From assembly GCF_014200175.1 (NCBI RefSeq), contig NZ_JACHBD010000010.1, forward strand, positions 248,001-312,000: a stretch of DNA of 64,000 nucleotides. Direction: 5' to 3'. This DNA comes from Rhizobium lentis (lineage in GTDB: Bacteria > Pseudomonadota > Alphaproteobacteria > Rhizobiales > Rhizobiaceae). This document shows, one piece after another, positions 42,641 through 51,160 of this stretch (its first letter is position 1; each line of letters begins with the position of its first letter). A model generated the notes under the pieces. The model did not search any database and was not told the DNA's origin. It was given only the letters and a program-made list of their open reading frames with translations. Position numbers and translations under genes: made by a program.

Positions 42641-43740
42641 GCCTTGGACGTTTTGAACGCGAGAGGAATAGCCGCTGCAATTGCTTTTTTCATGATGGTC
42701 GGTAGTGCCTGGGCTTCAAGATTTGTAACCGGCTCCCACCATTCGTCATTCACGCCATCACGCGGCTTAGGCTTTGCGGGGATTGCCGCCCGCCAGATCG
42801 ATAGCCGGAGCTCGAAATGGGTAAAGACATGGATGACGGTGCCGCAGGCCTGCCAAGCCGCATCGAAGGGTGCGGCCGCAACTGAGGTCTCGCCGTCGAG
42901 CCGCGCCGTCCAGGCCGTTGTCGGTACCTCCGTCATGCCGCCGAGCAGGCCGCTTTCCGCCCGCCGTCGCAAAAGAATTTCGCCATCGGTGGTGACTGCG
43001 ACGAAGGCGGCGCCCTGCCGCAGCGGCTTTTCCTTCTTCGCCGCCTTGACGGGGAAGAGCTCAGGATCGGAAAGCTTCAGCGCCTGACACGATCCCCGGA
43101 ACGGACAGAGCGAACAGGCCGGCCGCTTCGGCGTGCAGATCGTCGCGCCGAGGTCCATCATCGCCTGGGCGAAATCGCCGGGACGATCGGCGGGCGTCAG
43201 CAGCGCCACCTTCTCCTTCATCACGGGCTTGGCGGCCGGCAGCGGCGTTTCGATCGCATAAAGCCTTGAAATCACCCGCTCGACATTGCCGTCCATGACG
43301 GCAGCCTGCCGGTTGAAGGCGATGGCCGCGACGGCGGCTGCCGTATAATCGCCGATGCCGGGCAGCGCCTTGAGGCCGGCTTCGGTATCGGGAAAGACGC
43401 CGCCATGCTCCTTCGCCACCGCCTCGGCGCATTTCTTCAGGTTGCGGGCCCGCGCATAATAGCCGAGCCCGGCCCAGGCGGCCATGACCGCGTCGCTTTC
43501 GGCCGCGGCGAGATCGTTCACCTCGGGCCAGCGCGTGAGAAACCGCTCGAAATAGGGTTTGACCGCCTGCACCGTCGTCTGCTGCAGCATCACCTCCGAC
43601 AGCCAGACGCGATAGGGATCGGGTTTGACGCCGCGCGCCGCCATGCCGGGCGAAACGCGCCAGGGCAGGTCGCGGTGATGGCGATCGTACCAGTCGAGCA
43701 GGGGCTTGGCAGTAGGCGTGTCGGGTTTCGTGATCGTCAT
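42637..43740 (-). CDS. mutY: A/G-specific adenine glycosylase
   Basis: MutY removes adenine mispaired with 8-oxoguanine. The 367-residue protein has the catalytic Glu in WLSEVMLQQTTVQAV, the helix-hairpin-helix LPGIGDYTAAAVAAIAF with the following DGNVERVISRL, the [4Fe-4S] ligands CTPKRPACSLCPFRGSC, and a C-terminal NUDIX-like 8-oxoG recognition domain ending with the FTHFELRLSIW segment. It is divergent from dciA (96 bp apart). Confidence 0.96.
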   Translation of the reverse strand: MTITKPDTPTAKPLLDWYDRHHRDLPWRVSPGMAARGVKPDPYRVWLSEVMLQQTTVQAVKPYFERFLTRWPEVNDLAAAESDAVMAAWAGLGYYARARNLKKCAEAVAKEHGGVFPDTEAGLKALPGIGDYTAAAVAAIAFNRQAAVMDGNVERVISRLYAIETPLPAAKPVMKEKVALLTPADRPGDFAQAMMDLGATICTPKRPACSLCPFRGSCQALKLSDPELFPVKAAKKEKPLRQGAAFVAVTTDGEILLRRRAESGLLGGMTEVPTTAWTARLDGETSVAAAPFDAAWQACGTVIHVFTHFELRLSIWRAAIPAKPKPRDGVNDEWWEPVTNLEAQALPTIMKKAIAAAIPLAFKTSKA

Positions 43741-43836
43741 GATTTGCCGGGATCAGGGGAAGGCCCTATACTTGGCGAAGCAATGGCGCGCGATCAAGGC
43801 GGCCGCGCCAATTGGCAGCCGTGCCCAAGGGTTTCG

Positions 43837-44331
43837 ATGAGTTATCCACGCAAAGATGTAAAGCAGATTTCCGAGCTGGCGAACGGGCTGATCGATCCCG
43901 TCCTGGCGCGCCGCGCCGGCATCAACACGGCTCTGCTCGGCTCGTGGAGCGAAATCGCCGGCGAGGATTTCGCCGATTGCACCAGGCCGGAAAAGATCGC
44001 CTGGGCCCGCGGCGGCGATGACGGCGGCTTCCGCCCCGGCGTGCTGACGATCGCCTGCGAAGGCGCGCGCGCGCTTTTCCTCACCCATGCCCAGGGCGAA
44101 CTCATCCAGCGCATCAACAGCTTCTTCGGTTTCGCCGCCGTCCACCAGATCCGCATCGTCCAGAAGCCGGTCTCTCAAGTCCTGCGCCGCTCCCGCACCC
44201 CGCAGCCGCTGAAAGGCGAAGCCGCCCGTAAGCTCGAAGGCATGATGGAGGGCATCGAGGGCGACAAACTGCGCCAGGCGATCCAGCGCTTGGGGACTGC
44301 GGTGATGGGCAAGCGCGGGAGTGGGCGCTGA
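43837..44331 (+). CDS. dciA: DUF721 protein, DciA family helicase loader
   Basis: The 164-residue protein begins MSYPRKDVKQISELANGLID and has the DUF721 core ARRAGINTALLGSWSEIAGEDFADC ... LTIACEGARALFLTHAQGELIQRINSFFG. DciA is the ancestral loader of the DnaB replicative helicase in bacteria lacking DnaC. The C-terminal part is basic, as expected for DNA contact. Its stop overlaps the ATG of a broken small gene. In related genomes I expect dsbA-like and smc next; here a toxin-antitoxin block intervenes. Confidence 0.85.
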   Translation: MSYPRKDVKQISELANGLIDPVLARRAGINTALLGSWSEIAGEDFADCTRPEKIAWARGGDDGGFRPGVLTIACEGARALFLTHAQGELIQRINSFFGFAAVHQIRIVQKPVSQVLRRSRTPQPLKGEAARKLEGMMEGIEGDKLRQAIQRLGTAVMGKRGSGR

Positions 44332-44524
44332 TGAGCAAGACGCCCAAATTTTCCGGCAACGCCAAGATAGGCGGCTTGACTCAAGCCCGTGCCGAAAAAA
44401 TCAGTGCGGTTGAAGGCCTGGTGCTCAGCCCGCGTATGCGTCGATTCTCGGCGAAACCAAAGATCAGCCGCCTGAAAAACGTCGCCAAGCGATCCGCGAG
44501 CAGTCTGCACGTAAGCCGGCCTGA
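44331..44524 (+). pseudogene. Small antitoxin-like gene with apparent 1-nt deletion
   Basis: The ATG overlaps the dciA stop. The frame reads MSKTPKFSGNAKIGGLTQAR ... ISAVEGLVLSPRM and then turns into an Arg/Lys/Ser string to 44537. From about 44441 the next frame continues sensibly as SILGETKDQPPEKRRQAIR ... ARKPA and stops at 44524. The joined length (194 nt) is one short of a multiple of three, consistent with a single deletion near 44435-44441. The AxxISAVEGLxLSPRM...EKRRxxI pattern resembles small antitoxin-like proteins next to toxin genes; that family memory is inference. Confidence 0.6.
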
Positions 44525-44564
44525 GGGGAGACGTTAAACCTCTCTTGAACTGCAGCGCAGGTGT

Positions 44565-44577
44565 ATTACACTGTAAT
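44565..44577. promoter_or_regulatory. Palindromic operator of the parDE operon
   Basis: ATTAC (44565-44569) and GTAAT (44573-44577) form a perfect inverted repeat with a 3-bp spacer (ACT), ending 21 bp before the parD ATG. ParD-type antitoxins bind short palindromes in their own promoters, so autoregulation is likely. The site overlaps where a -10 element would lie. Confidence 0.6.
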
Positions 44578-44598
44578 GATCTGACCGGAGCTAACAGG

Positions 44599-44874
44599 AT
44601 GCGCAGCAGCAAACCCATTACAGTCACGCTCGGCAGCCAGCAGAAAAGCTTGGACGCGCGGCTACAATCAGGTGCCTATAGTTCAGCAAGCGAGGTTATC
44701 CGCGCTGCGTTGCGCGCACTCGACCGGGAAGAAGATGCGATCGACGAAATCATGCGTCAGAAAATTCGTGAGGCGATCGACGATCCGGGTTCGGACGTTG
44801 ATGCCGATACGGTTTTTGAGCGGCTCGAACGTCTGCATGCGGACCGGATGAAGGCTGGGCGTGGTGGCGTTTGA
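44599..44874 (+). CDS. parD: ParD-type antitoxin
   Basis: The 91-residue protein has a ribbon-helix-helix N-terminus (ITVTLGSQQKSLDARLQSGAYSSASEVIRAALRALDREE), matching ParD/CopG antitoxins, followed by an acidic, probably disordered toxin-binding tail (AIDDPGSDVDADTVF). It overlaps the toxin gene by 14 bp, so the pair is co-translated. ACAGG lies directly before ATG 44599. Confidence 0.9.
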   Translation: MRSSKPITVTLGSQQKSLDARLQSGAYSSASEVIRAALRALDREEDAIDEIMRQKIREAIDDPGSDVDADTVFERLERLHADRMKAGRGGV

Positions 44875-45166
44875 GGTCGCGTTTCGCCCCAGAGCGGAGA
44901 AGGATCTGTTTGAAATTTATGAATTCATTGCTGCCGACAATCGCCCGGCGGCGATCGAATTCATCCGCCGGCTGAGACAATTTTGTCGTCAGCTCGAAGA
45001 CATGCCGGAAAGGGGATCGCCGCGCGAGGATTTTGCTCCGGGCGTTCGCATTTTGGTTTTCGAGCGGCGTGTGACCATTGCTTACCGGATCGCCAAGGAC
45101 CGGGTACAAGTGCTGAGACTTTTCTACGCCGGACGGAATACACCTTCGGCCTTCCACCGAAACTGA
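44861..45166 (+). CDS. parE: ParE/RelE superfamily toxin
   Basis: The product (101 aa from GTG 44861, or 100 from GTG 44864) has the RelE/ParE fold pattern: FEVAFRPRAEKDLFEIYEFIA, FIRRLRQFCRQLEDMPERGSPREDFAPGVRILVFERRVTIAYRI and VLRLFYAGRN. These features fit ParE toxins, which usually poison DNA gyrase. It overlaps the antitoxin gene. The pair looks intact. Confidence 0.9.
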   Translation: MVAFEVAFRPRAEKDLFEIYEFIAADNRPAAIEFIRRLRQFCRQLEDMPERGSPREDFAPGVRILVFERRVTIAYRIAKDRVQVLRLFYAGRNTPSAFHRN

Positions 45167-45313
45167 GAATCGCGCATTTCGGACGCTAGGTCGGCTCTCG
45201 GTCCCATCACGGTCACAATTCTTTGAAGGAAGTTGGTGAACCGTGGCTTGTGAGCGGCCGTCAGCCGTTATATCGCACAATCACGCCGTCACTCTCATTA
45301 CTATGGGGAACCC

Positions 45314-46090
45314 ATGCAGATGTCCGAAATGCAACTGACGAAACGCCGCCTGCTCAGCGGCATCGCCATCGCCGCAGCTGCCGTAGCGCTTGTCGCCTGC
45401 AACGACAGCAAGGACGCTGCCGATGCGTCGTCCTCCGGCAAGACCATGACCGATGGCACCAATGTCGATACCATGCAGACGGCGGCGACATCGGCGACCG
45501 ACATGCCGCAGTCCGACGGCGATGTCGACATGGCCGAGGTGCTGAAACCCGGCGCCCTGCCTGAGATGGCGCTGGGCAAGGCCGATGCCCCGGTTAAGAT
45601 CGTCGAATACATGTCGATGACCTGCCCGCATTGCGCCCATTTCCACAACACCACCTTCGACACGATCAAGCAGAAATACGTCGATACCGGCAAGGTGCAG
45701 TTCATCATCCGCGAATTCCCCTTCGATCCGCGCGCCGCCGCCGCCTTCATGCTCGCCCGCTGCAGCGCCGCCAATCCGGGGCAGCTGAGCACGCCGGAAC
45801 AGTATTTCCCGATGGTTTCGATGCTCTTCAAGCAGCAGCAGGTCTGGGCCGCCGCTGATGACGGCCGCGCCGCACTGCTGCAGATGTCGAAGCTTGCCGG
45901 ATTTACTGAGGATAGCTTCACGAAATGCTTGACGAACCAGAAGCTTCTGGATGAAGTGAACGCCACGCGGGAAAGGGGATCCAAGGATTTCGGCGTCAAT
46001 GCCACGCCAACCTTCCTCATCAATGGCAAGCGCTATTCTGGAGACATGCCGGTTGACACCATGTCGAAGCTCATCGACAGCCTCATCTGA
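45314..46090 (+). CDS. DsbA family thiol:disulfide protein, probable lipoprotein
   Basis: The 258-residue protein has an N-terminal basic stretch and hydrophobic segment ending in LVACNDSK, a lipobox, followed by an Asp/Thr/Ser-rich linker (about 30-75). A thioredoxin-fold DsbA domain then carries active site CPHC (YMSMTCPHCAHFHN) and the cis-Pro region FGVNATPTFLINGKRY. It is probably a membrane-anchored periplasmic oxidase. GGGGAACCC precedes ATG 45314. It is followed by a strong terminator and then smc. Confidence 0.9.
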   Translation: MQMSEMQLTKRRLLSGIAIAAAAVALVACNDSKDAADASSSGKTMTDGTNVDTMQTAATSATDMPQSDGDVDMAEVLKPGALPEMALGKADAPVKIVEYMSMTCPHCAHFHNTTFDTIKQKYVDTGKVQFIIREFPFDPRAAAAFMLARCSAANPGQLSTPEQYFPMVSMLFKQQQVWAAADDGRAALLQMSKLAGFTEDSFTKCLTNQKLLDEVNATRERGSKDFGVNATPTFLINGKRYSGDMPVDTMSKLIDSLI

Positions 46091-46109
46091 ACCGGACCGT
46101 TCGACGATA

Positions 46110-46148
46110 ACGGGCGACGGCGAAAGCCGTGCGCCCGTTTTTTCTTTT
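46110..46148 (+). terminator. Intrinsic terminator between dsbA-like and smc
   Basis: ACGGGCG/CGCCCGT and an inner ACGGC/GCCGT, separated by a bulged G, form a long stem capped by a GAAA tetraloop (46110-46138), followed by TTTTTTCTTTT. It lies 19 bp after the dsbA-like stop and 45 bp before the smc ATG. Confidence 0.92.
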
Positions 46149-46192
46149 CAGCGCAGTTTGCGGGCGTGGCTTCCTGCCGTGGATATTTCTGC

Positions 46193-49100
46193 ATGAAGTT
46201 CAACAAGCTGCGCCTGGTCGGCTTCAAATCCTTCGTCGAGCCGACGGAATTCATCATCGAGCGGGGGCTGACCGGCGTCGTCGGGCCGAACGGCTGCGGC
46301 AAGTCCAACCTCGTCGAGGCGCTGCGCTGGGTAATGGGCGAGAATTCGTACAAAAACATGCGCGCCTCCGGCATGGACGACGTGATCTTTTCCGGTTCCG
46401 GCAACCGCCCGGCCCGCAACACCGCCGAAGTCGCACTCTATCTCGACAATGGCGAACGCACCGCGCCCGCCGCCTTCAACGATGCCGACGAGATCCAGGT
46501 CACCCGCCGCATCGAGCGTGAGCAGGGCTCGCTCTACCGCATCAACGGCAAGGAAAGCCGCGCCAAGGACGTGCAGCTGCTGTTTGCCGACGCTTCCACC
46601 GGGGCGCGGTCGCCTTCGATGGTCGGGCAGGGCCGCATCGGCGAGCTGATCCAGGCAAAGCCGCAGGCCCGCCGCCAGCTGTTGGAAGAGGCGGCCGGCA
46701 TTTCGGGCCTGCATTCGCGCCGTCATGAAGCCGAACTGCGCCTGCGCGCCGCCGAAACCAATCTCGAACGTCTCGACGACGTCACCTCACAGCTCGAAAG
46801 CCAGATCGAGAGCTTGAAGCGCCAGGCCCGCCAGGCCAACCGCTTCAAGACGCTTTCGGCCGATATCCGCGCCCGCGAGGCGATGCTCCTGCATATCCGC
46901 TGGGTGCAGGCCAAGGAGGCAGAGGCCGAGGCCGACAGCGCGCTCAACCAGGCAACCGTCATCGTCGCCGAAAAGGCGCAGGCCCAGATGGAGGCGGCCA
47001 AGAGCCAGGGTATCGCCAGCCTGAAGCTGCCGGAACTGCGCGAGGGCGAGGCGCGTGCCGCCGCCGCCCTGCAGCGCCTGCAGATCGCCCGTAGCCAGCT
47101 GGAGGAGGATGCCGGCCGCATCCTGCGCCGCCGCGACGAGCTGACCCGCCGTCTCGCCCAGCTGGCGGAAGACATCCGCCGCGAGGAGCGGCTGGTCGCC
47201 GACAACGCCGTCATCCTCGCCAAACTCGATGCCGAGGAAACCGAGATATCGGAAATCCTCGCCGATTCCGGCCGTTATGCCGAGGAAAGCCGCGAGGCCT
47301 TCGAGGGCGCGGCGGCGAAGCTTGCCGACAGCGAGCGCATCTTCACCCAGCTGACAGCCGAGCGCGCCGAGGCTGCCGCCGGCCGTAACCAGCTGGAGCG
47401 CGCCATCCGCGATCTCGCTGACCGCCGCATGCGCTTGGAACGGCAGATGAATGATGCGAACGGTGAATTGTCGGCCATCGGCGAGAAGATATCAGGCCTG
47501 CCCGATCCCGAAGAGAAACGAGCTATCGTGGAAGCCGGCGAAATCGCGCTCGCCGATGCCGAAGCCGCCGTCCAGGGGATCGAGCAGGCGCTGGCCGCCG
47601 CCCGCCAGACCGAGGCGCTGTCGCGCGCTCCGGTCGAGCAGGCCCGCGCCGGCCTCAATGCTGTCGAAACCGAGGCCCGCACCATTTCCCGCATGCTCGC
47701 CGCCGGCGCGGCCGCCGGCAAGTTTCCGCCCGTCGCCGACGAGCTGAAGGTCGATCGTGGCTTCGAAACCGCGCTCGGGGCTGCGCTCGGCGACGATCTG
47801 GAATCGCCGCTCGATGCCGAAGCGCCGGCGCATTGGTCGGAGAATGGCGATGGCGCCGCCGACCCCGCGCTTCCCGCGGGCGCCACACCTCTGTTGACGC
47901 ATGTCCGGGCGCCGGCCGCGCTCACCCGCCGCCTGCGCCAGATCGGCCTGGTCGACGAGGCCGAAGCGCAAGCGCTGATGGCGGCGCTGAAGCCCGGCCA
48001 GCGGCTGGTGACAAGAGAAGGCGCTGTCTATCGCTGGGACGGTCATGTCACCGGCGCCGATGCCCCGAGTGCGGCCGCCCTGCGCCTTGCCCAGAAAAAC
48101 CGCCTGGCCGAACTCGAAGGCGAAGCAGCAATCGCCCGTGATGTGCTTGCCGAAGCCGAGGAGCGGCAGGCCGCCGCCGCCGATGCGATCCGCCTCGAAG
48201 AGCGCAAGCTTGCAGAGGCCCGCGACATGAGCCGCCTGTCGGCACGTCATCTCACCGAGGCGCGCGAAGCACTTGTCGCCGCCGAGCGCGCTTCCGGCGA
48301 TCTCATCCGCCGCCGCGATGTCGTCAGCGAGGCGATGAGCCAGCTCGGCGCGCAGCTGGAGGAGATCGGCGTCCAGGAAGAAAATGCCCGCATCGAGCTG
48401 GAGGATGCGCCCGATCTGACGGAGATCGACGAACGGCTGCGCTTCCAGCAGGCGGAAGTGGCGACCGATCGCGGCGCGCTCGCCGAGGCCCGCGCCCGCC
48501 ATGAGAGCCTGGCGAGGGAAAACGAGGCCCGCCAGCGTCGCATCATGGCGATCGCCCAGGAGCGCGAAACCTGGCGCCAGCGCGCAGCAAGCGCCGAGGA
48601 TCATGTCGCGACGCTGCGCGAACGCGAGGAAGAGGCGCGCGAAGAGGCGGCCGATCTGGAAATGGCGCCCGACGAATTCGACGACAAGCGCCGCGCTCTG
48701 CTCAGCGAATTGCAGAAGGCCGAGGAGGCGCGCCGCAATGCCGGCGATCTCCTGGCCGAAGCCGAACGCATCCAGCGCGAGGCCGATCACAAGGCGGCGA
48801 CGGCCTTGTCCGAGCTTGCCGAATACCGCGAACGCCGCGGCCGCGCCGAAGAGCGCCTCGTTTCGGCCCGCGAGCGCCGGCAGGAAAGCGAAAGCCGCAT
48901 CCGCGAGGTGCTGAACGTGCCGCCGCACGAGGCGCTGCGGCTCGCAGGCCTGCAGCCGATGCAGGCGCTGCCCGATCCGCGCGAGGTCGAGCGCGATCTC
49001 GAGCGGCTGAAGATCGAGCGCGAGCGGCTCGGCGCCGTCAACCTGCGCGCCGACGAGGAACAGAAGGAGCTGAGCGAGAAGCTCGAAGCGCTGATCAAGG

Positions 49101-49654
49101 AGCGCGACGACGTCATCGACGCGATCCGCAAGCTGCGCGGCGCCATCCAGAGTTTGAACCGCGAAGGCCGCGAGAGGCTGATCGCCGCCTTCGACGTCGT
49201 CAACGGCCAGTTCCAGCGGCTGTTCACCCATCTCTTCGGCGGCGGCACCGCCGAACTGCAGCTGATCGAATCCGACGATCCGCTGGAAGCCGGCCTCGAG
49301 ATCCTGGCCCGCCCGCCCGGCAAGAAGCCGCAGACCATGACGCTGCTCTCCGGCGGCGAACAGGCGCTGACGGCGATGGCGCTGATCTTTGCCGTTTTCC
49401 TCACCAACCCGGCGCCGATCTGCGTGCTCGACGAGGTGGACGCGCCGCTCGACGACCACAATGTCGAGCGCTACTGCAACCTGATGGACGAAATGGCGGC
49501 CTCCACCGAAACCCGCTTCGTCATCATCACCCACAACCCGATCACCATGGCCCGCATGAACCGCCTCTTCGGCGTCACCATGGCCGAACAAGGCGTCTCC
49601 ACCCTGGTCTCCGTCGACCTGCAGACCGCCGAACGCCTGCGCGAGATCGCGTGA
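46193..49654 (+). CDS. smc: Chromosome segregation protein SMC
   Basis: SMC forms a ring ATPase with ScpA/ScpB that compacts and segregates chromosomes. The 1153-residue protein has a Walker A in GPNGCGKSNLVEALRWV (about residues 31-47), long Ala/Arg/Glu-rich coiled coils (about 170-500 and 650-950), a central hinge (about 510-640), and the C-terminal head with signature LLSGGEQALTAMALIF and Walker B CVLDEVDAPLDD. ATG 46193 gives the canonical MKFNKLRLVGFKSFVEP start. Its 3' end is followed directly by a long repeat array. Confidence 0.96.
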   Translation: MKFNKLRLVGFKSFVEPTEFIIERGLTGVVGPNGCGKSNLVEALRWVMGENSYKNMRASGMDDVIFSGSGNRPARNTAEVALYLDNGERTAPAAFNDADEIQVTRRIEREQGSLYRINGKESRAKDVQLLFADASTGARSPSMVGQGRIGELIQAKPQARRQLLEEAAGISGLHSRRHEAELRLRAAETNLERLDDVTSQLESQIESLKRQARQANRFKTLSADIRAREAMLLHIRWVQAKEAEAEADSALNQATVIVAEKAQAQMEAAKSQGIASLKLPELREGEARAAAALQRLQIARSQLEEDAGRILRRRDELTRRLAQLAEDIRREERLVADNAVILAKLDAEETEISEILADSGRYAEESREAFEGAAAKLADSERIFTQLTAERAEAAAGRNQLERAIRDLADRRMRLERQMNDANGELSAIGEKISGLPDPEEKRAIVEAGEIALADAEAAVQGIEQALAAARQTEALSRAPVEQARAGLNAVETEARTISRMLAAGAAAGKFPPVADELKVDRGFETALGAALGDDLESPLDAEAPAHWSENGDGAADPALPAGATPLLTHVRAPAALTRRLRQIGLVDEAEAQALMAALKPGQRLVTREGAVYRWDGHVTGADAPSAAALRLAQKNRLAELEGEAAIARDVLAEAEERQAAAADAIRLEERKLAEARDMSRLSARHLTEAREALVAAERASGDLIRRRDVVSEAMSQLGAQLEEIGVQEENARIELEDAPDLTEIDERLRFQQAEVATDRGALAEARARHESLARENEARQRRIMAIAQERETWRQRAASAEDHVATLREREEEAREEAADLEMAPDEFDDKRRALLSELQKAEEARRNAGDLLAEAERIQREADHKAATALSELAEYRERRGRAEERLVSARERRQESESRIREVLNVPPHEALRLAGLQPMQALPDPREVERDLERLKIERERLGAVNLRADEEQKELSEKLEALIKERDDVIDAIRKLRGAIQSLNREGRERLIAAFDVVNGQFQRLFTHLFGGGTAELQLIESDDPLEAGLEILARPPGKKPQTMTLLSGGEQALTAMALIFAVFLTNPAPICVLDEVDAPLDDHNVERYCNLMDEMAASTETRFVIITHNPITMARMNRLFGVTMAEQGVSTLVSVDLQTAERLREIA

Positions 49655-49694
49655 ATTTTTGCGTGGCGGCTGTGCAGCCAAGCCCGGGATCACC

Positions 49695-51135
49695 GAGGAG
49701 AAGTGGTGCCTGGCCGCGCCGGGCGCGATGAAGCGACGGCGGGCGTAACGGAGCAAGCTGCATCGCCGGTGCGTCTGGCAACAAAGCCAATCACACTCTC
49801 CGTCATCCCAGGGCTTGACCCTGGGATCCACGACCAAGCCACTCGGCTTCTATTTCTCTGCGTGGGACGCCTTCGCTGTTCACCCAGTGCCAGCCGCATG
49901 GATCCCAGGGTCAAGCCCTGGGATGACGGAGGAGAGGTGGTGTCCGTATGACGGAGGAGAGGTGGGCCCGTATGGCGGAGGAGAGGTGGCGCCTGGATTG
50001 CACATGAGAGGTGGTGCCGGGTTGACAGAAAGGTGGAGCCCGGGTCGGCGGAGGCAGAGGTGGTGCCAGGTTGACGGCGGAAGGTGGTGATCGCTCGACG
50101 GAGGAGAGAAGGTCCGAATGGACGGAGCCGAGGTGTTGCCGGGACCCACGAGCCGCGCCGGGCGCGATCAACCGAGTGCGACGGAGCAAGCTGCATCGCC
50201 GGTGCGTCTGGCAGCAAAGCCAACCACACTCGCCGTCATCCCAGGGCTTGACCCTGGGATCCACAACCAAGCACGCGACTTCTATTTCTCTGCGGTGGGA
50301 CGCCTTCGCCGTTCGCCCAGCCGCATGGATCCCAGGGTCAAGCCCTGGGATGACGGAGGAGAGGTGGTGCCCGTATGGCGGAGGAAAGGTGGTGCCCGTA
50401 TGGCGGAGGGAGGTGGCGCGTGGATTGCACATGAGAGGTGGTGCCGGGTTGCCAGAAAGGTGGAGCCGGATTGGCGGAGGCAGAGGTGGTGCCAGGTTGA
50501 CGGCGGAAGGTGGTGCTCGCTCGACGGAGGAGAGAAGGTCCGAATGGACGGAGCCGAGGTGTTACCGGGACCCACGAGCCGCGCCGGGCGCGATCAATCG
50601 AGCGCAGAGCCGCAAACTGCGTCGCCGGTGCGTCTGGCAGCAAAGCCAACCACACTCTCCGTCATCCCAGGGCTTGACCCTGGGATCCACAACCAAGCAC
50701 TCGGCTTCCATTTCTCTGCGTGGGACGCCTTCGCTGTTCACCCAGTGCCAGCCGCATGGATCCCAGGGTCAAGCCCTGGGATGACGGAGGAGAGGTGGTG
50801 TCCGTATGACGGAGGAGAGGTGGGCCCGTATGGCAAAGGAGAGGTGGTTCCGGGTTGACAGAAAGGTGGAGCCCGGGTCGGCGGTGGAGAGGTGGTGCCA
50901 GGTTGACGGCGGAAGGTGGTGCTCGCTTGACGGAGGAGAGAAGGTCCGAGTGGAGGGACCAGAGGTGGTGCCAGGAGACACGCGCCGCGCCGGGCGGGAT
51001 CAACCGAGCGCGACGGAGAAAGCTGCATCGGTGGTGCGTCTGGCAGCAAAGCCAACCACACTCTCCGTCATCCCAGGGCTTGACCCTGGGATCCACGACC
51101 AAGCACTCGGCTTCTATTTCTCTACAGTGGGACTG
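49695..51135. repeat. Nested tandem array, ~3.3 units of ~420 bp
   Basis: The marker gcgtctggc(a/g)-(a/g)caaagcc occurs at 49771, 50204, 50630 and 51036, so the period is 433, 426 and 406 bp. Each complete unit has an inverted pair of palindromes (gtcatcccagggcttgaccc and gatcccagggtcaagccctg) about 70-100 bp apart, and then a 200-bp G-rich segment of degenerate 20-30-bp subunits built on ggaggagaggtggtgcc and gtatggcgg. The last unit breaks off at about 51135. Open frames of up to 246 codons in the array are products of the repeat. No gene lies between smc and the GST gene. Confidence 0.9.
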
Positions 51136-51160
51136 TTCACCGACCCGGCATGATCCCCGA

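Noticed and set aside
44331..44537. Intact 68-residue protein after dciA
   Set aside because: The C-terminal third is a chance-like Arg/Ser/Lys string, while the adjacent frame gives a well-formed tail and stop.
47492..49837. 781-codon minus-strand frame opposite smc
   Set aside because: Shadow of the high-GC smc sequence; composition typical of antisense frames, no motif seen.
50071..50858. Open frames of 237 and 246 codons in the smc-adjacent array
   Set aside because: They exist because the repeat units lack stops; residues repeat with the unit and two frames are equally open.
49695..51135. CRISPR array
   Set aside because: Repeats are long, nested and palindromic with no constant-length unique spacers, and no cas gene is near.
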